Part shown: in pieces, positions 1-5,702 of the stretch | How positions within the stretch are numbered: position 1 is the stretch's first letter | Layout: each line of letters opens with the position of its first letter | Source: Streptosporangiaceae bacterium | Lineage (GTDB): Bacteria > Actinomycetota > Actinomycetes > Streptosporangiales > Streptosporangiaceae | Direction of reading: 5' to 3' | Assembly (NCBI GenBank): GCA_030045295.1 | Contig: JASIGD010000613.1 | Span: forward strand, 1-10,195 | Length of the DNA stretch: 10,195 bases | Translations under genes and position numbers: made by a program | Notes under the pieces: model-generated | The model's input: only the letters and a program-made list of their open reading frames with translations | Databases searched by the model: none | Told to the model about the DNA's origin: nothing

Positions 1-13
1 CTCCTCCCGGCGG

Positions 14-53
14 GCCGGTCGACGCGCGCCCCGGCCGGTCGACGCGCGCCCCG
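14..53. repeat. Two exact 20-bp tandem repeats
   Basis: The unit GCCGGTCGACGCGCGCCCCG occurs at 14-33 and again, identically, at 34-53. Each copy contains the palindrome GTCGAC. The array sits at the window edge, so more copies could lie to the left. It is followed within 5 nt by a second, unrelated tandem array. No coding frame is evident here. Function is unknown; it may simply be an intergenic slippage repeat. Confidence 0.85.
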
Positions 54-57
54 GCGG

Positions 58-148
58 GCCTGCCCGCGTAGCCTCTTACAGGCCGGCCCGCGTACGCCTC
101 CTACAGGCCGGCCCGCGTTCGCCTCCTACAGGCTCGCCCGCCGACGCC
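58..148. repeat. 24-25-bp tandem repeat array, three copies plus a partial
   Basis: Copies lie at 58-81 (24 nt, one base shorter and slightly diverged), 82-106 and 107-131 (25 nt each, one difference between them), with a degenerate partial copy at 132-148. The unit begins GCCGGCCCGCGT and ends GCCTCCTACAG. On the minus strand, which is the direction of the neighbouring gene ending at 160, it reads CTGTAGGAGGCG followed by a GC-rich half. There are no unique spacers between units, so it is not a CRISPR array. It lies just past the stop codon of the leftward membrane-protein gene and would be transcribed as its 3' trailer unless transcription ends first. Confidence 0.85.
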
Positions 149-159
149 CGGCTGGAACG

Positions 160-636
160 TCACGTAGTCGAAGCCTGCCCAGACGGCGCCGGACCCGAAG
201 GAGCCAGGGCAAAGACGAGCACGATGTAGCAGGCGAGCGCGACCGCGAACCCGAGGGACATGCTCAGGGACGCGCTGTTATCGCCGCTGCCCGTGAACCC
301 GAGCCCGGCGAAGCCGGCTCCCAGGATCGCCAGCAGGCCGATGGCCGACACCCAGATCGACAGCTTGTGCCGGGCGCCGATGGCCCTGACCAGCAGGACA
401 ATCGCGGCGAGGCCGATCAGGATGCCCAGGATCACGTGCAGGGCAATGACCGGGGTCGAGAACAGCCCGATGGGTTTCTTCGTCGTGGGCGCCGCTCCGT
501 ACAGGTTGTAGATCATGCCGAGGATGAACTGAAGGATCAGCATGACCACGACGCCGAGGCTGGCCATTCTCAGCCGGGCGACCCGAACTACCCGGGTCTC
601 CGCCGCTGCGCGCGGGGCCGTTTTTGTCTCTGACAT
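160..636 (-). CDS. Four-helix integral membrane protein, function unknown
   Basis: The predicted protein has 158 residues. The start at 636 (MSETKT...) is chosen because a purine-rich Shine-Dalgarno (GGAGGTGG on the minus strand, around 641-648) lies a few bases ahead of it; the frame is open further upstream but that part reads as non-coding. After a short basic cytoplasmic N-terminus there are four hydrophobic segments at about residues 25-47, 63-84, 93-114 and 123-146, ending in a Ser/Pro/Ala tail. Two histidines stand out: H67 inside helix 2 and H90 in the loop before helix 3. Four helices with histidines recall small haem- or quinone-linked membrane proteins, but no diagnostic motif is present and no function is assigned. 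It is divergent from the broken glycosyltransferase gene, with only about 20 nt between the two starts, so its promoter must lie within that pseudogene's 5' end. Confidence 0.8.
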   Translation of the reverse strand: MSETKTAPRAAAETRVVRVARLRMASLGVVVMLILQFILGMIYNLYGAAPTTKKPIGLFSTPVIALHVILGILIGLAAIVLLVRAIGARHKLSIWVSAIGLLAILGAGFAGLGFTGSGDNSASLSMSLGFAVALACYIVLVFALAPSGPAPSGQASTT

Positions 637-655
637 CCCCCACCTCCGACAACAA

Positions 656-1184
656 ATGCTAACCAGAGCCACTATGGTTGGCCCGGTGAGATCGGTCCTC
701 ACCCGGCCGCAGGTCTCCGCCCGCCAAGGCAAGTCGTCGGGCACCTGGCTGCTGCTCGCCAGCGTGGCCGCGTTCGCGGTGGCCCTGGGAGCCCACGCGA
801 GGTACACGGTCACCCATTCGACCAGCTTTACCATGGATCCGGTCGACCTTGCCGTCTACCGGTCCGGTGGGCTCATTGTCCGGCACCTGGAGCCGCTCTA
901 CAACCCTCACCTCGCGTCACCGCTTTACGACTGGACCGGGTACGGCGGCCTCCACCTGCAGTTCACCTACACCCCCTGGCGACCAGCGCTGGTTCCCCGA
1001 ATACCACTGGCACGGCCCGGCGCTCATGGTCGGCAACGCGTACATCCTCGCCGGGCTGGCTGCCTTCGGGGTGCTGCTCGCGATCTCGCTGCTGCTGCCC
1101 GGGGCCAGGAAGAAGGAGGACCACGATGAGCTTGGGCGAAGTCAGCCAGATCAGCGAGAATATCTACGCGTACCTGCAGCCTGA
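656..1184 (+). pseudogene. GT87/DUF2029-type mannosyltransferase remnant, middle deleted and frameshifted
   Basis: The first part, read from ATG 656 or ATG 674, encodes a basic N-terminus, one membrane helix (LLLASVAAFAVALGA) and then DPVDLAVYRSGG, EPLYNP and LHLQFTYTP. This pattern is typical of the first periplasmic loop of polyprenol-phosphate-dependent GT-C enzymes of the GT87 type (conserved Asp, then LY, then FTY-P). Directly after FTYTP, around 970-985, sense is lost in this frame. It resumes in another frame as RWFPEYHWHG, then a hydrophobic helix and a basic tail (GARKKED), which resembles the C-terminal end of the same kind of protein. Full-length family members have roughly 400 residues, so about 250 are missing. 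The first frame stops at 1129 and the second at 1184. I infer an internal deletion that also shifted the frame; the product cannot be active. Confidence 0.65.
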
Positions 1185-2037
1185 CGGCAGCTGGTACCTC
1201 AACAACACCGGCTTCCTGGTCAGCGACTCCGGCGTCATCAGCATCGATACCACCTCCACCGAACGGCGCACCCGCGCCTACCTCGATGCCATCGCCACGA
1301 TCACCCAAAAGCCGGTCCGCACGCTGGTCAACACCCACCACCACGGCGATCACACCCACGGCAACTACCTGCTGGGCGGGGCGACCATCGTCGGCCACGA
1401 GCGGTGCCGCGAGGCGATCCTCGGCACGCCCATACCTCCCCCGCCCGGCATCTGGACCGACGTGGACTGGGGAAACCTGAAGCTCGCGCCGCCGTTCCTC
1501 ACCTATACCGACGGCATCACGCTGTGGTCCGACGACCTGCGCTGCGAGGTCCGCTACGTGGGCACCCCGGCGCACACCACCAACGACTCGATCATCCACA
1601 TCCCCGAACGTTCGGTGGTGTTCACCGGCGACCTGCTGTTCAACGGCGGCACCCCGTTCGCGCTCATGGGCTCGATCAGCGGCTGGATTGAAGTGCTCGA
1701 GTCGGTACTGCGCCCCCTCGGCGCCCGGACGCTCGTCCCCGGCCACGGCCCGGTCTGCGGCCCGGAGGTCATAGCCGACGTGCTCGCCTACCTGACCTTC
1801 GTGCAGGACACCGCGCGCCAGGCCAAGGCGGCGGGCCTGACTCCGCTTGAGGCCGCACGGACCGTCGACCTCGGAAGGTTTAAAGATCTTCTTGATTCCG
1901 AACGAATCGTGGGTAATCTCCACCGGGCCTACCTCGAGCTGGACGGGGCGGAGCGCGGAGCCCCGGCGGATCTCGCGTCGGCCCTGGGCGACATGCTGGC
2001 CTACAACGGCGGCCGCCCGTTGACGTGTCACGCTTGA
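1126..2037 (+). CDS. Metallo-beta-lactamase-fold metal-dependent hydrolase
   Basis: The 303-residue protein carries the full set of metal ligands of the superfamily. The HxHxDH motif is HHHGDH at residues 71-76 (H71, H73, D75, H76). The third His is H150 in GTPAHT, the bridging Asp is D169 in FTGD, and the last His is H207 in PGHGP. It therefore most likely binds two metal ions, usually zinc, and hydrolyses a small ester, thioester, lactone or amide; the substrate cannot be told. Residues 210-303 form a helical C-terminal extension that often shapes the active site in this superfamily. No signal peptide is seen, so it is probably cytoplasmic. The start at ATG 1126 is supported by AAGGAGGA at 1113-1120, six bases upstream. 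That ribosome site lies inside the tail of the decayed glycosyltransferase gene, so the two were probably once cotranscribed. Confidence 0.92.
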   Translation: MSLGEVSQISENIYAYLQPDGSWYLNNTGFLVSDSGVISIDTTSTERRTRAYLDAIATITQKPVRTLVNTHHHGDHTHGNYLLGGATIVGHERCREAILGTPIPPPPGIWTDVDWGNLKLAPPFLTYTDGITLWSDDLRCEVRYVGTPAHTTNDSIIHIPERSVVFTGDLLFNGGTPFALMGSISGWIEVLESVLRPLGARTLVPGHGPVCGPEVIADVLAYLTFVQDTARQAKAAGLTPLEAARTVDLGRFKDLLDSERIVGNLHRAYLELDGAERGAPADLASALGDMLAYNGGRPLTCHA

Positions 2038-2054
2038 GCCATGGCCTGGCTCGA
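2034..2054 (+). terminator. Possible hairpin over the hydrolase stop codon
   Basis: GAGCCA (2036-2041) and TGGCTC (2047-2052) can pair around a 5-nt loop. The stem extends to 8 bp with one G-U pair and an A-T pair, and it overlaps the TGA at 2035-2037. No T-run follows, which is common for terminator hairpins in high-GC actinomycetes but weakens the call. It would separate the hydrolase transcript from the two-component operon. Confidence 0.3.
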
Positions 2055-2137
2055 CGACGCCGGGTTGCGCGCCATTCCCGGGGCCCGCGCCTCGATGTCT
2101 CCCGGTCCGGGCGTAGCGGCACACGGGAGCGGAGGTG

Positions 2138-2211
2138 GTGCTAGCCGTACCCCGCGTCCGGGTGGCGGCACGGTGGATCTCGGGGATGCTTACCGCGAGC
2201 ATCGGGTCATG
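2138..2211 (+). promoter_or_regulatory. Copy A of a duplicated 74-nt promoter-like element, upstream of the kinase gene
   Basis: Aligned without gaps to 4516-4589, 54 of 74 bases match, and the matches fall into blocks. These are GTGCTAGCCGTAC (2138-2150, 12 of 13), the 20-mer GGGTGGCGGCACGGTGGATC (2160-2179, identical), TACCGCGAGCAT (2191-2202, 10 of 12) and an ATG at 2209. The intervals between blocks differ but keep the same length. TGGATC (2174-2179) and GAGCAT (2197-2202) are 17 nt apart and would fit as -35 and -10 boxes, with transcription starting at or near ATG 2209. The upstream blocks then sit where an activator would bind. The element ends about 100 nt before the kinase start at 2309. 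The promoter role is inferred; the duplication itself is seen. Confidence 0.6.
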
Positions 2212-2334
2212 GCCTTGGTCACGGCGGGCCGGTATCGGCGCGGTCCCGGGCCGCGGCGCGGGAATACCGCGCGTGTACAGCCACCGCCCGGGAGCGGAGA
2301 ATGGCGTCATGGACGGCGTGGTCCCGGCTACTGA
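2209..2334 (+). CDS. Possible leader ORF of the kinase operon (41 codons)
   Basis: This frame opens at the ATG that closes promoter-like element A and runs 41 codons to TGA 2332-2334, overlapping the kinase start at 2309 by 26 nt in another frame. The peptide (MALVTAGRYRRGPG...) is Arg/Gly/Pro-rich, as expected of random high-GC sequence, and shows no domain. There is no clear Shine-Dalgarno, so it would need leaderless translation. It is listed because the second copy of the element has an ATG at exactly the same offset that opens an ORF ending on the next gene's start codon. It may be regulatory rather than encode a working peptide. Confidence 0.25.
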   Translation: MALVTAGRYRRGPGPRRGNTARVQPPPGSGEWRHGRRGPGY

Positions 2335-3781
2335 CCAGCGCGCCGACCCGGCAACTCCGTCAGCGCCCCAGGACACCTGGGTCGGCACGATGGCAGTCCC
2401 CGCCCCGGGTCCGCCCCGGGCCCCTCGTGGCCCGGGGGCTTTCCGCCGGGACGTGCGGCGGCTGCTGCGGGAGCCGTTCACCCGACGCCACTGGAAGGAC
2501 CGCTGGTACGCCGTCCTCAGCTTCTTGCCGGCGATCCCGTGTTTCGCGTTCGTGGTTCTCGCCGTCATCATCGGCTCGGGGCTGTCGCTCAGCTTCGCGG
2601 GCATGGTCGTCGGGCTGCCGCTGCTGGTCGTGTCCCTGCTGGCCGCACGGCGGCTCGGCGGGGTCAGCCGCGGTCTGGCCAACCGGCTGCTCGGGCTCCG
2701 CGTCGCGCCACCGCCGCCGATGCTCCGGCCACCCGGTGCCGTGGGCTGGATCCGGGCGGGCCTGACCGATCCGGCCGGCTGGCGGGCCTGCGCCTACCTG
2801 GTGCTCAAGCTGCCGATCGCGGTGCTCGGCATCTGCGTCGTGAGCTTCCTCTGGGTGTACGGGCTGCCGTACCTGACCTTCCCGATCTGGTGGGAGATCC
2901 TGCATCGAGCCGCCGCTCACGGCGTGGTGATCCACATACCTTCGTGGCTTTCTTGGTGGACGCTCGACCCGGTGCTGGTGGCCCAGAAGGTGCAGACCCT
3001 GCCTGGCGCGTTCGCCTTGGTTCCGGTCGGGGCGGCGGTGGTGCTCGCAGCCCCGTGGCTGACCAGGATGGTCAACACCTGGGACGGGGCGCTGGTCGCC
3101 CGGCTGCTCGGCCCGGTGTCGCTCCCGCAGCGGGTGCGTGACCTGGAGCGGACCCGGGCCCGCGCGGTGGACGACTCAGCCGCCCGGCTGCGCCGGATCG
3201 AGCGGGACCTGCACGACGGAGCGCAGGCCCAGATGGTGGCGGTCGCCATGAAGCTGGGCCTGGCCAAGGAGAAGCTCGTTAGCGCGGCCGACGGGACCGC
3301 GCAGGCCGACCTGGAGCGGGCGCGGGAGCTGGTCGACGCCGCTCACCGCAGCGCGAAAGAGGCCATCACCGAGCTGCGTGACCTGGCCCGCGGCATCCAC
3401 CCGCCCGCACTTGACCATGGCCTGGGCACCGCGCTGGCGACCATGGCCGCCAGCAGCAGCGTGCCCGTGGAGCTGGTCGCCGACCTGCCCGAGCGCCCGT
3501 CCGCCGCGATCGAGACCATCGCCTACTTCTGCGCGGGGGAGCTGCTGGCCAACGTGGCCAAGCACAGCCGGGCGCGGCACGCCGCGCTGCAGGCCGTGCA
3601 CGTAGCGGGGCTGCTGCGGCTGCGGGTCAGCGACGATGGCGTCGGCGGCGCCCGCGTCGAGGCGGGCGGCGGGCTGGCCGGGCTCGCCGAGCGGATCAGG
3701 ACCGTGGACGGCACAATGGAGATCGCCAGCCCTCCCGGAGGTCCCACGGTGGTCACCGTGGAACTGCCGTCACACGCCTGA
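2309..3781 (+). CDS. Membrane-bound sensor histidine kinase, HisKA_3/NarL type
   Basis: The 490-residue protein autophosphorylates on a histidine in response to an unknown signal and should pass the phosphate to the regulator encoded 20 nt downstream. After a Pro/Ala-rich cytoplasmic N-terminus, four hydrophobic segments lie at about residues 66-89, 94-113, 161-185 and 233-251, arranged like the 'putative sensor' membrane domain of many actinobacterial kinases. The dimerisation helix follows, with the phospho-acceptor H302 in ERDLHDGAQAQM. The ATPase domain has an N-box (ELLANVAKHS, N415), a DDGVGGA box (D442-D443) and a GGGLAGLAERI glycine loop from about 453. The frame is open upstream, but ATG 2309 is preferred: GGGAGCGGAGA lies just ahead of it at 2289-2299 and the upstream codons read as non-coding. 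The promoter-like element at 2138-2211 probably drives it. Confidence 0.93.
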   Translation: MDGVVPATDQRADPATPSAPQDTWVGTMAVPAPGPPRAPRGPGAFRRDVRRLLREPFTRRHWKDRWYAVLSFLPAIPCFAFVVLAVIIGSGLSLSFAGMVVGLPLLVVSLLAARRLGGVSRGLANRLLGLRVAPPPPMLRPPGAVGWIRAGLTDPAGWRACAYLVLKLPIAVLGICVVSFLWVYGLPYLTFPIWWEILHRAAAHGVVIHIPSWLSWWTLDPVLVAQKVQTLPGAFALVPVGAAVVLAAPWLTRMVNTWDGALVARLLGPVSLPQRVRDLERTRARAVDDSAARLRRIERDLHDGAQAQMVAVAMKLGLAKEKLVSAADGTAQADLERARELVDAAHRSAKEAITELRDLARGIHPPALDHGLGTALATMAASSSVPVELVADLPERPSAAIETIAYFCAGELLANVAKHSRARHAALQAVHVAGLLRLRVSDDGVGGARVEAGGGLAGLAERIRTVDGTMEIASPPGGPTVVTVELPSHA

Positions 3782-3800
3782 TGAGCCGGAGCGCACGCTG

Positions 3801-4454
3801 ATGCGGATCGTCATAGCCGAGGATTCTGCCGTCGTGAGAGCGGGCCTGGCGGAGATCCTGGCCGATCGCGGCCACGTCGTCGCGGCCGCCGTCGGCGACG
3901 CCGACGCGCTGCGGGCCGCGGTCGACGAGCACCACCCCGACGTCACCGTCGTCGACGTGCGGATGCCGCCCGGCTACACCGACGAGGGCCTGCGCGCCGC
4001 GATCGCGATCCGCCGCGACCACCCGGGGATCGGCGTGCTGGTGTTCTCCCAGTACATCGAGACCCGCTACGCAGCTGACCTGCTCGGCGCGGCGTCAGGC
4101 GGCGCGGCCGGCGTGGGATACCTGCTCAAGGACCGGGTCGCCGACGTGGGGGAGTTCGTCGACGCGCTCGGCCGGGTGGCGGCCGGCGGCACCGCGCTGG
4201 ACCCGGAGGTCGTCACTCAGCTGCTGGGCGCCAGCCGGCGCGCCGACGGGCTCGCCGAGCTCACCGCCAGGGAACGTGACGTGCTCGCGCTGATGGCCGA
4301 GGGCCGCTCGAACAGCGCGATTGCCGCGATTCTGGTCGTCTCGGAGCGGGCCGTGGAAAAGCACGTCTCCAACATCTTCAGCAAGCTCGGCCTGGCACCA
4401 TCGGACGCCGACCACCGCCGGGTCCTGGCCGTCCTTCGCTACCTGGAATCCTGA
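3801..4454 (+). CDS. NarL/FixJ-family response regulator with LuxR-type DNA-binding domain
   Basis: The 217-residue protein is a transcription factor switched by phosphorylation. The receiver domain (about 1-125) has the acidic pair E7-D8, the phospho-acceptor D52 in VVDVRMPP, S83 in VFSQY and the conserved K110 in YLLKDR. A short linker leads to a LuxR helix-turn-helix (about 153-215) with LTARERDVLALMAEGRSN and the recognition region SERAVEKHVSNIFSKLGL. Upstream in-frame codons are shadows of the kinase gene; ATG 3801 starts exactly at the receiver's first beta strand (MRIVIAED) and has CCGGAG at 3785-3790. The 19-nt gap after the kinase stop indicates one operon. The repeated element before the kinase and before the next gene is a candidate binding target, although no direct evidence links them. 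Confidence 0.95.
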   Translation: MRIVIAEDSAVVRAGLAEILADRGHVVAAAVGDADALRAAVDEHHPDVTVVDVRMPPGYTDEGLRAAIAIRRDHPGIGVLVFSQYIETRYAADLLGAASGGAAGVGYLLKDRVADVGEFVDALGRVAAGGTALDPEVVTQLLGASRRADGLAELTARERDVLALMAEGRSNSAIAAILVVSERAVEKHVSNIFSKLGLAPSDADHRRVLAVLRYLES

Positions 4455-4515
4455 CCGTGCGGCCGCCGCTGGTCGGCTGACCGCGACCGCGGGGGCACCC
4501 GAACCGGCCAAGACC

Positions 4516-4589
4516 GTGCCAGCCGTACCTCCGATTCGGGTGGCGGCACGGTGGATCGGGCGCTCGCGTACCGCAAGTATGCAGGTATG
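4516..4589 (+). promoter_or_regulatory. Copy B of the duplicated 74-nt promoter-like element, upstream of the seven-helix protein
   Basis: The blocks are GTGCCAGCCGTAC (4516-4528), the shared 20-mer (4538-4557), TACCGCAAGTAT (4569-4580) and ATG 4587, all at the same spacing as in copy A. TGGATC (4552-4557) and AAGTAT (4575-4580) are separated by 17 nt. The last box ends 6 nt before the ATG, which is the normal distance from a -10 box to a transcription start. Copy B begins about 60 nt after the response-regulator stop and ends about 60 nt before the next gene. The conserved blocks separated by variable intervals of fixed length argue for protein-bound DNA rather than a recent plain duplication. 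Confidence 0.6.
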
Positions 4590-4655
4590 ACCGCTGGATC
4601 CCTCGCCACCCCGCGGCGCCCGAGGCACGCGGCATCGGAGAGCAGGTGGCCATGA
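4587..4655 (+). CDS. Possible 22-residue leader ORF coupled to the seven-helix gene
   Basis: ATG 4587, the end of promoter-like element B, opens a 22-codon frame (MTAGSLATPRR...SRWP) whose TGA at 4653-4655 overlaps the ATG of the next gene at 4652 as ATGA. Such overlaps usually couple translation of neighbouring genes. The ORF covers the downstream gene's Shine-Dalgarno, so ribosomes on it could affect access to that site. There is no ribosome site of its own, which would fit a leaderless transcript. The peptide has no recognisable features and could be a chance frame. Confidence 0.35.
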   Translation: MTAGSLATPRRPRHAASESRWP

Positions 4656-5542
4656 CTCAATACGGTACGTGGGTCAGCTACGGCGGCACCGGCAAGATCG
4701 GGTTGGCCGCTGTCCTGCTGGCCGTCGCGGGAAGCCTGGCTTTCGCGGGCACTCGGTTGCGCCATCCCGTCCGGGCCGCCAGGCCGGGCCGGACGGTCGT
4801 GATCTTCATGCTCCTGACCTGGGTCCTTGCGATAGGGACGTTTCTGGTCTGCTTGCTGGCCTACGTTCACCAGGAGCGTCAGGATCACGTTGCCGTAGCC
4901 CCGCCAGCCGATCCCATCGCGCCCGTCACCCTCGTCGCGGCAATCGTCATCTTCCTCGTCATCTTCATCAGCGCGCGTGGCTCGACGGTCGGGCTGGCCA
5001 GCGCGGCCATCGCCGCGATGGCCGCGCCGATGCTCTTCGAGTTTCCGTTCGACCTCATCGTCATGGCCAGGATCTACCCCCCGGTCGCGCCCGACCCGGC
5101 GTTGTACCGGGCCTTGTTCTTCGCGCCCTTGTTCCTCATCGAGCTCACCACGCTGTCGTTCCTCACGCTGTCTCCCATGGTGAGGCTGTCCCGGGCCACG
5201 TTCTTTTTCCTCGCGATGATGCTGACCACCTTCGCGGTATGGGCTCTGTTCGGATTCGGCTATCCGTCCGCTCCGGCCCCGATAGCGCTGAACATCGTGT
5301 CGAAGCTCCTGGCCTTTGTCGCCGCGGCCAGCCTGTTCCTCCCTCGGGAGGTTCTGCCGGCGGGCCAGGGCCGGCAGGCTTACGAGGAGCGGGCGTACTG
5401 TCCCAGGGACGTCTTCGCGGTCGCCCAGCCCGGGCCGGAACAGGCGCGGGTCGGCCAGGAGCGGGCGCCGGACCCCCAGGACCTTCTGGCCACCGGCGGG
5501 CGGGTCGGGGACCGCGCCCGGGAGCACGCCGCGGACCGGTAA
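4652..5542 (+). CDS. Seven-helix integral membrane protein, function unknown
   Basis: The 296-residue protein has hydrophobic segments at about residues 14-33, 48-73, 89-109, 112-138, 151-175, 182-204 and 210-230, then a polar tail of about 65 residues (231-296) rich in Arg, Glu, Pro and Gly. Helix 4 carries acidic residues within FEFPFD, and E164 sits inside helix 5, which is unusual in a membrane span and may be functional. I do not recognise the family; no transporter or enzyme motif is evident. GTG 4646 is an alternative start, but ATG 4652 is favoured by spacing from GGAG (4637-4640) and by its ATGA overlap with the leader ORF. It follows the two-component operon and shares its upstream element, which suggests it is a target or partner of that signalling pair. 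Confidence 0.85.
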   Translation: MTQYGTWVSYGGTGKIGLAAVLLAVAGSLAFAGTRLRHPVRAARPGRTVVIFMLLTWVLAIGTFLVCLLAYVHQERQDHVAVAPPADPIAPVTLVAAIVIFLVIFISARGSTVGLASAAIAAMAAPMLFEFPFDLIVMARIYPPVAPDPALYRALFFAPLFLIELTTLSFLTLSPMVRLSRATFFFLAMMLTTFAVWALFGFGYPSAPAPIALNIVSKLLAFVAAASLFLPREVLPAGQGRQAYEERAYCPRDVFAVAQPGPEQARVGQERAPDPQDLLATGGRVGDRAREHAADR

Positions 5543-5702
5543 CCGGTTCTGGGCGTGCCGAACACGGCCCGACAAATATGCCCGATCTTCCGTGCGCCCG
5601 GGTCCCCCTCCGGTACCGCTCCGCCCAGGGAAAGCCGGCCACCGGTGAGAAACGGCGAGCCGGCCGGTCTATACGAGTAGGCGGCTGGTCGCGGGAGGGC
5701 TG

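Noticed and set aside
58..148. Possible CRISPR array
   Set aside because: The units are directly adjacent with no unique spacers, there are few copies and no cas gene.
2160..2179. Sigma-54 type -24/-12 promoter in the conserved 20-mer
   Set aside because: GGCAC is present but no TTGC-type -12 box lies at the required spacing, and sigma-54 is generally absent from actinomycetes.
2041..2334. 97-codon frame between the hydrolase and the kinase
   Set aside because: Low-complexity Gly/Pro/Arg sequence that crosses the promoter-like element; only its last 41 codons are kept, as a tentative leader ORF.
1024..2682. 552-codon open frame on the minus strand
   Set aside because: It lies antisense to the hydrolase and kinase genes, which have clear domain motifs; its Arg/Gly/Pro-rich translation shows no domain, as expected of a shadow in GC-rich DNA.
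4455..4515. Terminator after the response regulator
   Set aside because: Only a 4-bp GGTC/GACC stem and the palindrome GCGGCCGC are visible, both too weak in GC-rich DNA.
4646..5542. GTG 4646 as the start of the seven-helix protein
   Set aside because: Only about 5 nt from the ribosome site; ATG 4652 has better spacing and the ATGA overlap with the leader ORF.
4439..5575. 378-codon highly charged frame on the minus strand
   Set aside because: The charged, Glu/Arg/Gly-rich sequence is what the reverse complement of a hydrophobic membrane-protein gene gives; no independent support.
5630..5667. GCCGGC...GCCGGC pair as a terminator hairpin
   Set aside because: GCCGGC is self-complementary and very frequent in this sequence; the stem is only 6 bp with a long loop and no T-run.
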